This document shows positions 36,701-49,198 of a stretch of 64,000 nt of DNA, in pieces. Under the pieces are notes generated by a model. It was not told the origin of the DNA. It worked only from the letters and a program-made list of their open reading frames with translations, and did no database searches. Position 1 is the stretch's first letter; every line of letters begins with the position of its first letter. Source of the DNA: Istiophorus platypterus (lineage: Eukaryota; Chordata; Actinopteri; Istiophoriformes; Istiophoridae); NCBI GenBank assembly GCA_016859345.1, contig CM029126.1:8203527-8267526 (forward strand), read 5' to 3'. The position numbers and the translations under genes were made by a program.

Positions 36701-39585
36701 CAGTGAACTGACCTTTGACCTTTTAGATATGAAATGCAGTAACGTCATTATTTTATTTTATAAGACATTTTTAGGAAATTTTGTTACAATTAGCATATGA
36801 ATTATTTAGTTAAAAATCGCATTTTGTGAGGTCACCTTATCCTTCAGCCACCAAATTCTAATTAGTTCAACCTTTTACTCCAGGCATTCTCCTGATATAG
36901 CGTGTTCAGGAGAACGTGTCCGACGTGACTTTAAAGTGACATTGAGGGGGGGAAATGAAAGTATAGCTGCTCTACATGCTCCTGATATGATCATAATGAT
37001 TCTAGATGGTGCAAAGATTGAGCAGAATATGAAGCATAGATTGGAAGGCAACCACTCATAAGCCTCCAGTAAAAAAGGACTTTGAAGTAACCTCACCATA
37101 TGAAAGCTCTGCAGCAGAGATGGGTCATATAAGGTTAAGAACATTAGTCAGCTCATTAAATACAGCATGTCCATCATAAGCCTGCTGGTTGATTTAAATA
37201 TGTAGCCATCAGTGCACTTGAACTCATTTTGACTGCTTGACTGCTTAGGATGTTTGATACTTTTTTGTTTGTTTTTGGCCAATTACTAAGCAATGCAGAA
37301 GATTTGGCCATCTTTTTGTCGTATTTGTCTTTGAAGACTATGTAAATGCTGTCTGCCTAAACTTTTTTTTAATAACTTACAGCTGCTACTAAAAGCAGTC
37401 CAACTACGTAAATGTTTTTAACTAAACTTTCAGTTTGAGCAATTTTCAGGTAATAGTTTGCATTTTTTAATCTATGTGCTGCAAGTCTTGAGGACAGGAT
37501 CACAGGGTTTCTCCTGGATTCATCAAGCTAAATTTGAGACTTGACAACCCATAGAATTTGCAATTTAAAAACTGATTCATGATCATAATCACAAAAACAA
37601 CATAATCACCTCTGCTAAGGAGGTTACACTGTAACCTGTGTTTATTGTTTTGTTTGTTTATTTGTTAGCAGGAATACGCAAAAAGCACTGTACCTATTTG
37701 CACTGTACTTGGTGGAGGAATGGGTCACGGGATATGGAAGAACCCATTTAATGGTGGGGCAGATCCAGATCATTTACTATGAATTCAAATTTTTTTTTAC
37801 CTCCTGAGTCTGGTGCCTGTTGTTTGACAGTTGCCTTGGCGTAGGTCTACACTCTGCTGAGTGCATTTTCTAGTTTATAATGACATAATTAATAGATGAG
37901 CTTCTGAAATGGTTGGATGGATTATCCAATTAAAGTGATTTATTCATTTAACTTTATGTATTTTTGAAAAAAAAAAATCCTCATTTCCCTTTATGAGACA
38001 ATTTTCCTAGCTGCTGTAGCTGGCAGTAGTTACAATATTTCCACGAAGTCAGATGGTGCTGACTAGAACCCAGCAAAAAAGGACTGAACAGCCCACTGTT
38101 GCACCATTACTACTTGTGGTGTGTAATCTCTCTCAACAGCCTGCAATAAGATTGAAAAACTGACATCAATGCCTACTGTGAGCAAGAGAAAATATTTTAG
38201 ACTTTTAATAATTGAATTTAAGACTTTTTAATACATCCTGAGACACTTTATCTATAACATTCACTTATCTCAATAGTTAATGATTAAAGTAAGTGATAAT
38301 TGGCCTTTTTGGGGGCGTTCATATGTCTAATCTAGTGCATAACAATTAGCTAATTGATAAGATGCTCAAAAGGAAAATGAATCCACACCGAGTTTGATCA
38401 TCAAATATTTCAATTTCTTTCAGCAAATACGGTTCCAAATGTGACAGACACTTTTCTTTGTCTTATACAATTGTAAACTGAACATCATTGGACTTCGGAC
38501 TGTTGTTCTGACTAACCAAGCTGTCTGAGAAAATAACCTTGAATGCTGAGAAAATACAATTTTCTTATTTTTTTTTTTTTTAGCTTTATTGTGAATATGT
38601 ACGGTTTGATTTTGCCAATTCCTTTTTTTGCAGAGGCCAATGAGCACCAGACTTATATTGTGATATTCTGGCAAAAAGGAACATTCATACACTCAGTTGC
38701 CATTTTATCAGGAACAACTCACTAAACTAATTCGGTCTAATACATCCCTCCATTAAAAATATATCTGCATAGACGTTATAATATTCATTTTAACTGGTTA
38801 AGAGCTTATTCTTTCACTAGCAGCGCCATAGCAACAGAACGTCCTTTTGCTATAGCGACCACTAGTAGCGGAGTTCATCAACTGCACGTACAAGTTTAAC
38901 ATTGCTACTAATTTTACCAAAACTTTGACGAAGCAAATATCGTCCGGCATTTTTTAAACATATACTAACTTGTCCGTACTTTATTTGTCAAAGTTTTTTC
39001 GCGATCTTTTATGTTTGATTTCAATATTTCTTCCACATTTTTTTTTTCCCTGTGATGATATTACAGCTAACCAAGCTAGCCGTCGTGCTAGCCGCACAAG
39101 CATCGTCTGTAAAACACTGGCTACATGGTTGTTTTTGTTACATGTTCAGTTTCGTTAATGTTAAATAAATACTGAACATTGGCCTTAAAGGAAAGAAATC
39201 CCGCAACGTGTGTAAATATCAATGTGTCCTACTGCAATTCGGACATTATCGAGCGTTTATAATGTACGTTGTTAGTGATATAGTGTGTCGCGTTTCACCA
39301 CCGCAGCGCTACCCACTATCGTTGATTTAGCTTGACTGATGTGTTGACAGAAAGGTAACAGACAACCAGGTACATCGAGACACGTTAGCCGACTATTGTC
39401 TCCACAAATAACATCAGGCTCCGCGTGTTTTCTCCCTCTGGCTCGGACTCACCGCAGCTGACTCTCGGTCCCGATAGTAAAGCCGAGCTGCATGTCCACG
39501 GTTTCACGGACGCAGAGGAGCAAATGTCTCTCAAAACACCAAGCGGGGGTTTCAGGACGGTCCGCAGGGCTATGTTGGTGAACAT
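33750..39585 (-). CDS. mrps15: Mitochondrial small-subunit ribosomal protein uS15m (MRPS15), complete, 8 exons
   Basis: Exons in transcript order: 39585-39453, 35563-35495, 35407-35332, 35197-35149, 34989-34905, 34779-34721, 34319-34128, 33851-33750. They join to 765 nt (254 aa; human about 257). The N-terminus, M-F-T-N-I-A-L-R-T-V-L-K, is rich in basic and hydroxylated residues with no acids early on, as expected for a mitochondrial targeting sequence. A linker with Y-A-R-A-A-K-K-K-K (59-67) follows. The S15 RNA-binding fold covers roughly 135-210, with D-R-R-K-K-L-L-K-H-L-R (170-180) in the universally conserved helix. The tail is Lys/Gln/Thr rich. The protein is a structural part of the 28S mitoribosome subunit that contacts 12S rRNA. 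Intron 1 is 3.9 kb, while the others are short. Confidence 0.96.
37607..37875 (+). repeat. Dispersed fish repeat (MITE-like) in mrps15 intron 1
   Basis: It starts with cacctctgctaaggaggtt and ends with ccttggcgtaggtctacac...gcattttctagtt. The interior has 'tgttagcaggaatacgcaaa' and 'ggatatggaagaacccattt'. This order matches, from memory, a very common fish repeat that begins 'acctccgccaaggaggttatg' and ends 'ttggcggaggtatgc...ccattctagtt', with aaggagg/ccttggcg inverted ends. This copy has a deletion in its middle. Confidence 0.6.
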
Positions 39586-39720
39586 GGCTCACAAGAGAGC
39601 CGAGAAAGTAGAATTTGAACTCCCCGAAAGAGACGAAAATGTGACATGTAATTCCGCTCGACCCCTACAAGAGGATCGCCATTTTGACTAGGCTAGACTA
39701 GCCGAGTGAAGATGCATGGG
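39586..39720 (-). promoter_or_regulatory. mrps15: mrps15 promoter / 5' UTR
   Basis: Directly upstream of the ATG, with moderate CpG content and, on the transcribed strand, an AAAATGGCG-type YY1-like motif (plus cgccatttt at 39678-39686). Such motifs are common in TATA-less promoters of ribosomal and mitochondrial genes. Start site not determined. Confidence 0.45.
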
Positions 39721-39904
39721 CGAAATGTTGGGCCCGGGCTTACGATCCCAGAACACATCGATGATGTATCACAACAATAAGGCAATGAATCGAAAACTCA
39801 TAATGATTTTTCGATTTATAGCTGATAATGAACATGGGGCTATTTGGAGTTATTATGAGTCAGTTGCTCCCCATATAACTGAGAGAGTTATGTCGTTATT
39901 TCAG

Positions 39905-40566
39905 ACAGGAAGTCAAAAACTCTTTGGGTGGGTGTTGGCCTCCACCAGGCTTGTCCCCTGCTTGTGCCTGCACTGGAGTGGTTTGCATGGAAGTGTGAAG
40001 TGGCTGGTATGAGGGTCAGTGTCAGCAGTAAAACGGGTGTTGCACTGGGCCGCTGTAGTTAAGAGGGGGCCGAGCCATAAGGCAAAGCTTTAGAATTAAT
40101 AGTCCGCCTGCGTTCCAGCCCTGGCCTATGGTCATGAGCTTTGGGTATTGACTTAGAGAAAGGCAGAAAGAGTTGGCAGGCTTAAATGAGTTTCACCCTC
40201 GCAGGGTGGCTGGGCTCAGCCTAAGAGATAGGGTAAGGAGGCACCTTATCCTCTGACATCCAGAGGGAGCCGCCCGGTCCCTCACATCTAAAGGAGCCAG
40301 TCTATGTTGTTCAGGCATCTGATTAGAATCCATCCTGGGCATCCTCTATTGGAGTTCTTTTGGCCATGTCCAGCAGGTGGGAGACCCCAGGGTAGACAAC
40401 GCTGAAGAGATCATATGTCTCGTCAGGCCGAAGAATGCCTCTGGGTTTCCCAGAAAAAGGTTGCTGGGGAGAGGGGAATGTCTGGTTTGCCTGTGCTAAC
40501 CTTATGCCACCACGACCTGAGCTTGGGTAAATGGCAAAAGATGGATGGATGGATGGATAGATATGG
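39905..40566 (+). mobile_element. 3' end of a jockey-superfamily (CR1/L2/Rex-like) LINE
   Basis: In broken frames the plus strand reads the C-terminal part of a non-LTR reverse transcriptase familiar from fish: M-S-F-x-R-x-V-A-G-x-S-x-R-D-R near 40185-40235, S-Q-x-x-x-x-R-H-L-I-R near 40295-40325, and V-A-G-E-R-x-M-S-G near 40458-40490. It ends in a short atggatggatggatgg tail at about 40541-40557, the usual 3' end of these elements. It is 5'-truncated, with many frameshifts and stops. Confidence 0.75.
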
Positions 40567-41383
40567 AAATACAAAATATCAAATTACTGTGGTAGATCGT
40601 ATTTTACATAATATGATCCCTCATAAAATGGCAAATGACAGAGAGGAAGAGAAACAAAAAAAAGAATAGACATATAATGTGATGAAAAGCAGAGTGATAA
40701 GAAGGGGAAATGTTTTAACAAATCTTGTGATCTTTTAATCAAACAAAAACTCCAAACTTTTGATTCAATGTATTTTAATCTCTTTACAAAGTTTAACATC
40801 AACCTCCTCGATCTTATACAACTAAATTGATGTATAAAGCAGCTTGGTTTGCACTGAAATTAATGCGTAAATAATGGTCATGAAATGAAGTGTCCCATTT
40901 TACCAGCATAAGCGTTCCACTGTTCACAGAGTTGACCTCAAGCAAAAGAGTGTGTCAGGACTCTGTTTAAGTTGATAAAACTTTTTAGGCCTTTTCCAAT
41001 GAAAAAAAGAAAAAAAAAACAAATAAAAAACAACAACTTTACCATAATTGGATTGATTTGGTCTAAAAACCATCTCCCAAAAAGTGTTTCACTTTACCTG
41101 AAATTACCCTCGGCTGCTTTGTTGAGTGATGATTTTACATTACTTCAATGTGCGCTCTGGAAACTGCAGCTTACTCTGTTTCTATTTTAAGTAGCACCCA
41201 TTAGCTACAGGGAACAACTTTTTGGGTAAGCATGGTTAGTAAACATCAAAGGTAGAGGTATAAGTGTTGGATGATCAGTAAGTGGGAAAAACACTTTTCC
41301 GTCTTTATAGGGTTTTTTTATTTAAAGAAGCTTTTTACAGTGTCCCTGCAGCACAAAAATATGTTGTTTTGAGAACATTAACA

Positions 41384-42522
41384 TACACCCACTTTATTAC
41401 GAACACCTGATAGGGCCTCCCTTTGCCTTCAGAAAAGTATCTTTCCTTTCAGAATGGATTCCATAAGATATTGACAACATTCATCTGATATTCTTGTCCA
41501 TGTTGGCATGATTTCAGCACATTTCTGCAGATTTGTCAGCTACACATTCATGCTGCCAATCTCCCATTGCACCACATCCCAAATTGTTTCTATTGGATTC
41601 AGATCTGGTGAGTGGGGAGGAGACTGGAGTTCACTGAATTAATTTTCATGTTCATGAAAGCAGTTTAAGATGACTTTTGCTTTGTGACACGCTGCATTAT
41701 AATGCTGGAAGTAGCCTTTAGAAAATGGGTAAATTGTGGCCATAGAGGGATGCACATGGTCTGAAACAATACTCGGATAGGCTGTGGCATTCAAACTATG
41801 ATTGATTGATTGGTATTGAGCGGCCCAGAGTGTGCCATGAAAACATTCCCCATACAATTAAGCCTCCACCGCCAGCTTGGACTGTTGAAACAAGGCAGGT
41901 TTGGTCGATGGATTTTTTCTGTTGCTCTGACCCTACCATCTGCTGCCTAAGCAGAAATCCTGATTCAGTAGCACAGACTGTATTTTTCCAGTCATCAACT
42001 GTCAAGTTTTTCTGAGCCTGTGCCCAGTGCAGCCCCAGATTTCTGTTGTTGGCTGAGAGGAGGGGAACCCGATGTGCCCTTCTGCTGTTGCAGCTCATCC
42101 GCCTCAAGGCTATGTGTTGTACATTCTGAGATGCTTTTCTGCTCACCGCAGTTGTACAGAGTGGTCATCTGAGTTAGCCGTAACCTTTCTGTCAGCTCCA
42201 ACTAATGTGGCCCAATTCCACTGACCTTTCTCATCAGCAAGCGTTTCCATCAGCAGAACTGCCACTCACTGGATTTTTTTCCCCCAAAAATCTAGAGACT
42301 GTCATGTGTGAAAATCCCAGGAGCTCAGCAGTTTCAGAACCACTCAAACTAGTCTCTGACATCACTTTTTTTTTTATGTTGGATGTGACCACTAGCTGAA
42401 GCCCCTGACCTCAATCTGCTTGATTTTATGCGTTATACTGCTGCCGCATGATTGTCTATTTGAATGAAGTGTATCAATAGCCAGGTGTACAGGTGTTCCT
42501 AATAAAGTGCTAGGTGAGTGTA
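41384..42522 (-). mobile_element. Nearly full-length, inactivated Tc1-like transposon
   Basis: Inverted ends are TACACTCACCTAGCACTTTA (read on the minus strand from 42522) and tacacccactttattacgaa (plus strand from 41384), flanked by TA. They share the hallmark CACTTTATTAGGAACACCT. Between them the minus strand keeps transposase landmarks in several frames: G-G-G-G-L-I-V-W-G-M-F (about 41835-41870), W-A-Q-A-Q-K-N-L (about 42015-42040), and Y-F-Q-H-Y-N-A-A-C-H-K-A-K, where the D-N-A-P-C-H catalytic-Asp block has become Y-N-A-A-C-H. Frameshifts, stops and that lost Asp mean no active enzyme. It lies between mrps15 and csf3r, 256 bp after the csf3r stop. Confidence 0.9.
41393..41398 (-). terminator. 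csf3r: AATAAA in the transposon terminal repeat, candidate csf3r poly(A) signal
   Basis: I scanned 41399-42777 by eye and saw neither AATAAA nor ATTAAA on the csf3r strand. The first AATAAA is in the far terminal repeat of the Tc1-like element (GTAATAAAGTGGG), 1.38 kb after the stop. Confidence 0.35.
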
Positions 42523-42693
42523 TAACCCATAACAATGTCATTTTTTTCTTCAGTGAAGAGGTTTTTCTAAAGAGGTAATGTACCTACAAAGTGTGGTACA
42601 GATAAAACATGGACACTATAATCATTAAACATTAACGTGATCTCTAGCATTAAATGTAGCATGTATTTACAGCCATTCGCTAAACTGGATCGA

Positions 42694-42699
42694 TTTATC
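42694..42699 (-). terminator. csf3r: Noncanonical GATAAA in the csf3r 3' UTR
   Basis: Plus tttatc, minus GATAAA, about 80 nt after the stop codon. It is a weak variant of AATAAA and is listed because no canonical signal occurs before the transposon. Confidence 0.2.
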
Positions 42700-42777
42700 A
42701 CGATCGACTCATTACACAAACTCAGATCTACATGAATATCTTGCAAAGCAGTTATTCTTATAATCAGGACATACGTT

Positions 42778-45700
42778 TTAGTCATTTTGCGTATCATTCA
42801 AGGCTAATGCTCGTAGAAAGGGAAAGTCGTCCCAAAGAATGACCGGGTCTGCCCCTTCTTCAGCTGAACACTCATGGAACGGTCCAAAAAAACAATGCTC
42901 TCCCGGTACCCTGTCAGAGGCCATATTCTGGTAGCACTTCGGACTGAAGGACTCTTCAGTCTCCAGGAGTGGCTGTGTGGACTCAGAGCGCAGGTAGATG
43001 TGAGGCTCTTTGGGTGGAGGGCTGCTGCATGGACTGGAGAAGATGACAGTGGCATAGGGAACCGAGTCGCTGTTTGAGCCGGAGTATCCAGGGATGAAGG
43101 GTGAGCCACAAATGGACTCTCCCAGGTCACTGGTGTCCTCTGCACTGTTTAACCAAAGATCATCTTCTTGTTTGCTTAGTTTCATTGGGAGATCCAAGAA
43201 GCTGAGGTGGGATAGGTATATTGAATTGGGCTCATCATTGTCCCAGGTAGGATTTGTATCCTGCCAATGGAAAATAAATTAGTCATCACTGTCTTACATC
43301 TCATATATTAAAAAACATTTTCATGAATATACAGTATGTTTGTTAAAGCTGTTTCAATTGATTTTTTTGAGTGCTTGGGTTCAGTGCATCAAACTGTAAA
43401 CATCTAAAACAGTTGCATCCATTTGGAGTCATGTGTCTGGTCACCTGAACATGTTATAAATGTCCTTTTAACTCTGTTTTGGTCTTCATCAACTCCTGAG
43501 GGAAAGTACTGTGACACATCAGTTGCTAAATGTTCCACCATAATCCAGTTCTAGTTTTTAACTTTGTCTGCCATTTAGTTCTGGGTAGTGAGTTTACAAT
43601 GAATTTATCAGAGCCTCTTTGCTGAAAACAGCTGCCTACTGCTGTTGGAAATAAGGCTGATGAGAGCAGTGAGACAAAACCAAACATTAGGTTGCAGTTG
43701 TTAAAACCAAACTCCACAGAACTTAAAGTAAGTGCAGAGTCAGTTGATCCACGGTGGGTTTGCACCTTTCATATGACACAGAATTACATGTTCCATAGTT
43801 CATATAAAGACACTGATAAGTGCAGTTTTAATCTAAATGGGGGCTTATTGCATAAAACCATTTTATCTTGCACAGGTTGTTTTTTTTCCACACCTGTGAT
43901 GATTCTGATGTCCATCTCTTGATGGTACTGTTGGCTGGATCAGGAACAGCTGGCCAGAAATGTCCCTTCAGCCTGGGTATAGAACAGAAAAAGAAACGTG
44001 CTGCGAACAGAGGACATTACAGCCTCACAACTTAGGACAGCCAGGCAAGGAACTCACCTTTTGTGGTTGGTGAAACATGTCATTACTATGAAAATGATCA
44101 ACAATGACAGTCCAAAACCAGACGCCGTAAAAATCATCATAGCGGTAACTGCATCTGGGAACAGAGAAATACACATTCTGAACTAAGTTTTTGGTGTGAG
44201 AACACATACCCTCATGTTCTTTTAGTCATGGTTTTACAGAGCCATTAGCAAATAATGATACTAACCGAATGGCTCAATTTTAAAATGAATTGATGACCCA
44301 TTTAGGCTTCCACCAAAGGTGCTAACCATCAAGAAAGCTTCATACAGAGACACAGTGTTGAGGTCTTTCAAGACCACCCTTCTCTCTTCTGGGTCAGCAT
44401 TCACAACTGTAACAAAAGTCGGACATCAGATAGCATCAAGTACATAAAAAGAAGGTTTAAGAAAAGCAATATTTAGGTATTTCACCTACCATTCATAGGC
44501 CCCTCCAGATCCCAGTAGAAGACTTTGTAGCTCTGGATAATTCCATTTCTTTGGTGTAATGGTATTTCATCCCAGGTAAGTTCAACATGTGAATGCCAAG
44601 TCTTTTTAATTCGTATGTTTGGAACCATGGATGGAGCTTTAAAAAAGAAATATATTCATCATGAGTGATCATTACAGTTACAATGGCTTTATGAGCTTAG
44701 AGTTTGATCCTGAATAGATTATGATTTGAAACCTTAAAACAAGTAAAAACAGTATTCATTTATATCCACAAGAGGGCATTATTCCATCACATATCAGATG
44801 CTTGTCGTAGCTTGCACAAAAATGTATTTTTTACGTAGCAGGCAAACTCTTTTCTCACTTCTTTAAAGTTGAGGCAATTGGACCCTCACACCTGTGTTCG
44901 CTCTCTGTGTGATTCTCCTGGTGTATTTGGTGCCTTACCACTCTGTCTTGAGTAGGCATTAACAATCTGAGGAAGGCCTATCCCATCCTTAAACCTCGGA
45001 TACACAGAGATCCCATGGGGCTTGTAGGGCTCAAAGCTTCCTATTGATGAAAGCGAAGAGGTTAGAGTGGATCAGTGCCCATAAGCTCCTAACAGTGTGT
45101 ACAGGCAGGTCGTGCACAGGAAAAAAAGAAGATCTCGCATAAAGGTGATTGTTTTAATTCTCGTGGTAAAGGATGAGCACCTGATGAGGATAACCAAATA
45201 AAAGGTGAGTAAAATAAGATGCAAATGTTCCTTGAAACCTATAATACAAATAATAGAAAACGTACCCGATATAATGAGGCTGGACTGGTTCCTTTCTGCA
45301 ATTTCGAACTGGATGAGGGAGAGGTCTGTTTTTAACAAAGGTCTCCATTCAACCACATAACCAGTGGGACTGGTAATACCCGTGGTTTTCCATTGGACCA
45401 GAAAGGTTCGGTCATCACGAGGAACGACTGTGACCTCTGATATTGCTGTATAAGCTACAGGCAAAAAAAACATATAATGCATATTGTGGAAATAAATATA
45501 TTATTCTGTATCATACCTGAGCCATTTTGTAATCCAGTTTAAGCACATTTAAATATGTCAGTTTTACCTTTAGGTGGGTAAATCGGAACTTCAGTGGGAG
45601 AGGATCTCCCTGCTGTATTTACTGCACTCAGAAACACTTTCTTCGCTTTCCTGGGGAGCTGGAAACTGCAGTGATTCCCCTTTGTAGAGCAAACCTTTCC

Positions 45701-48700
45701 CTTTTCACCTGGCAGTTTTTGCAGCGAGACAACATATGACACAGTTTGACTGTTGGAGCGGAATTGTTTTGATGGCTGAAACCGAGAAAAAAAGTGAGAC
45801 GACATTTTAAAAGGGGCAGACCTCACACACTCAGCCAGAGCCCTGACAGAAAATACCATCAGTTTGTGACAGGTGTCAAACAAGGTGTATGATGTCTGCA
45901 CCTTCCAAAACAAGTGTATGTTGACTTGTTTGTGCGTGTAGTCCCCTGATAGCTTCATCCACGAGTCTAGACGTCCAGTGGGAGCTGAAAAGAAAGAGTC
46001 GGCTGTTAGCTTTGCAGCTTGTCAAAAGCCTGCATTTCCCCTCTCATTCTTTAGAAAGTAAAACTTTTCTACATGTGATAGGTCTATGGATTCACTGCCA
46101 GACTGTGTGGCAAAAGTCAATACATCAATTCAGCCTGGGCTATAGAGCAAAGCAATGGGAGGTGTAGAACATGACATTAGCATATATTGAAAAGAGCAGA
46201 AAATGGAAGAAAAGGCAATAGATTGGAAAATGTTAGAATGACTGATTGTGTCACTCTGAATTGATTTGAGTCCCACCACTGTCCAAGGTGACTCCAGACT
46301 GGTTGCTGCTCCATTCACTCCAGGGGCTCTGCTGGTATCTGACTCTAATCTGGGCAAAATACCGAGTCCCATGGAGCAGGCGACACTGGTACAGAGGCCT
46401 GGTTGGTTTAATGCGGCTTACCAGGATCTAACATAGTCCAAGGGCACACAAACCAAACAGATATGACTCCAGACACGCACTTTATGTACTTCAGACAGTT
46501 TATAGTACCATAAGGGTGCTTATGGCTACTACATTTGAAGTTAATCAACTAAGCTTACAGTATATATTGATGTTGGATTGATTTGCACTCACTGGATGTT
46601 CACTCCATTGATTGCTGTCAGCAGTCTTAAGTCGGACCTCCACGTTCAGGCGGTAGTCAAGCATCCAGGCCTGGTGCTGCGATAAGCTCCAGCTCAGCTT
46701 AAGGCTGCCGTACCTTTTAGGCACCGCTTCGACCTTCAGAATCTTTGGTGGGTCAAACTTGGCTGAAATAAAACAGTCAACAAATCATGTATCCCGTGTA
46801 ATTTTTATTTTTTCCCCCTTGTTGTTTTGGTTTAGTTCTAATCTGCGAAGAGAAAAGTTCACATTAAATCTATTCTTTTTTATATATTGCCCTTACGTTA
46901 GAGTCACAGAAGTAAGGAACAGTTTTTCCAAAAAAATAAAACCTGTGGAAATCTGAGAAGAGCTTGAAAAATACCTTCAAAACAGCAGCTGTTAAATTAC
47001 CTTCTGGGTTTTTCAGTCATTATCTCCTTTTTTTCCCCTAAGAAACAGATTCTTAGCTTGGTGACTTTACTGTAATGGCAACACATTAGATGAAAAAAAA
47101 AATCGAATCTACTTTAGATTATGAAAGAAAAATCGAGGATGTTTAATTGAGGATGTTCAGGGCAATATGGCAATGTTATTAAATAGCAGATAATGGCTAG
47201 TAAATGATATTTTGATGGAGGTTAGAGCTTGGGGACAACAGAAAAAAATCTCTGAAAAGATTCAACAAAATGCACAGTCTACAATTCTCACCTGAACTGA
47301 CAGGTTCCAAAATGATAGGTGCTGAGGTTGCTTCTCCGAGTTCGTTCATCGCCTTCACATATATTTCCATTTCAGAGAACAATACGAAGTCAGAACGAGG
47401 GATGGTATAGCGGTGGACTCCTGCCGGTAGCTTGTAAGTATAGTTTTCGTTCGAATCTCTGAAAAGATGGAAACCATGACGCGGGAAACACGGTTTAGCA
47501 ACCTCGCCGACATATTTTGTAAAAGACACTTTAAACATTCATGAAACCAGAATGATTCCTGATTTCTGGCAAACGTTTTAGCTTATTCCTGAATATTACC
47601 GTATCTCGGTGTGGAGGATGTACTTTGTGAGGAGGGTCCCAGGGTCCCAGATACAGGTCAGGGTGTTAGGGGTGGTGAGGTTTGTCTGACAGCTGAGGTT
47701 TTGTGGTGGTACTGGTGGATCTATAGATGGAAAGACAAGGGGAACACGTTTTTCTTCATTGGAGTCGCTAAAGAAGTTGATAATCATTAACCATCTACAG
47801 CCACATTTTCCCATCTGTGGATTTTGATCTACTGGCATCTGAGGTTCTGTGTGACTAGTGGTGCATCTATGTAATTCCAAAAACATTACACTGGACCAGG
47901 GGTTGTATGCATGATATGGGAATCAAATGGGAATGAATATTTTTATTATATTAGGTAGGGTGTGTAATGGAAATTTGTGTGTATGTTTGGATGTATGAAT
48001 GCTTTAGTAATAACTGTAATTAGAACTAAATTCATTGTATTACTACAATTACTTTGTGTTTCCCTGCCCAGGGGCTGCAGCTGAAAAGTATCTGGAAGCA
48101 AAATCTCGTACAAAGTATCTCTGTCTTTTGACAAATGCAATAAAACTAAAAATCTTTTCATTTAATGCGCTTGTTATGGATCAAGATGTTTTGAGAGGCA
48201 GTTTCTGTGATATATATCTGGGTAAAGAATACCAATTAAAAAGTTTAGAATTAGTCCAAATTAAAAAGGTGCAGCTTCTTTTTGATGTGAAGCATAAATC
48301 CTTTTTTTTTTTTTATCTGTAAACTCTTAAAACATGTATTGATCCATAGATCTAACAAAATATCTCGGATCCGTTAGATCGGTTGATGAAAAAGTTACAA
48401 GTACCTTTAATCACAATGTTAAAGGTTAATTAAAATGTATTGAAGTTTTATTTTTCCGTTTCTTATGCTGAGCTCAGCTCAACAATTAAACTTATCTCAG
48501 AAACTAAATTTTAACATTCCCACTTTCTTTGTTTGGTCTGTCACTTATGACATAGTATCTAGTGATATGGGCAAGTTAATTTGATCAGCAATGAACAAAG
48601 ATGAACAAGAACTTTAAATCTTCCTCACATCCAGCTCTGATCTCCACTCCTCCCACTATTTGAACAGGAGAGGCCTGGAAACAGCAGGTGAGGACTGCCT

Positions 48701-49187
48701 TGGTGCGATTGAAGCTTGGTATAAAAACCTCAGAAGCCCTGCCGCTCTCACTGTCCACGGGGCTGCCGGGAATAAATTGATCGTCAAGGCGCCACTCTAT
48801 ATGGACAGCTTGTCCAATGACCAGAGGGCAGTCGTCTCTGATGACACAGGTGGCAGTGACAGGTGACCCCAAAGGCACCACCGAGCTGGACATCTGGATG
48901 TTGGCACATGGTTGTATGACATCCTCTAAAAATGAGAAAATTAATTCAAATGTGTGTTGCAAATGCCCAGCCTTTTATAAATTATCCTGATTATAAAAAT
49001 TCAAAAGCTTTATATTCAGTTTTGGCGGAATCCAAGGGAGAGGAAATGCACGTGTAATAACAACTGTCTTTGTATGGGTATTTCCATATAAATTTGTTAT
49101 TCCATTCTGAGAGCAACACTCACCTTTCCTCGCTCCATTCACAAATGCCACCAGCATGACAATCACTGACACCCATGTGGATATCAT
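42778..49187 (-). CDS. csf3r: Granulocyte colony-stimulating factor receptor, complete, 15 coding exons
   Basis: Exons: 49187-49124, 48925-48629, 47720-47600, 47458-47292, 46762-46593, 46427-46277, 45984-45902, 45775-45568, 45454-45266, 45040-44939, 44636-44490, 44406-44266, 44154-44058, 43972-43894, 43260-42778. All are AG/GT and close to 2499 nt (832 aa; human 836). Residues 1-18 are a signal peptide (M-I-S-T-W-V-S-V-I-V-M-L-V-A-F-V). An Ig-like domain (about 22-120) is followed by the cytokine-receptor homology module with W-S-E-W-S at 309-313, three fibronectin III domains (about 325-610), a transmembrane helix (about 617-641) and Box 1 W-P-A-V-P-D-P (652-658). The tail has Y761-L-R-S, the conserved S-T-Q-P-L-L (766-771) and Y782-Q-N-M. 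It is the JAK-coupled type I cytokine receptor for G-CSF, driving neutrophil production. The downstream gene is mrps15, as I recall for human. Confidence 0.97.
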
Positions 49188-49198
49188 GACGATAAAAC
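49188..49198 (-). other. csf3r: csf3r 5' UTR part of the signal-peptide exon
   Basis: The acceptor cttcctaacag at 49199-49209 starts this exon at 49198, 11 nt before the ATG, so an upstream noncoding exon must exist. Confidence 0.75.

Noticed and set aside
40415..40669. 84-aa plus-strand open frame
   Set aside because: It is the C-terminal remnant of a LINE reverse transcriptase followed by the 3' tail repeat.
41639..42201. Open frames that read like a protein-coding gene
   Set aside because: They are broken pieces of Tc1 transposase between inverted terminal repeats.
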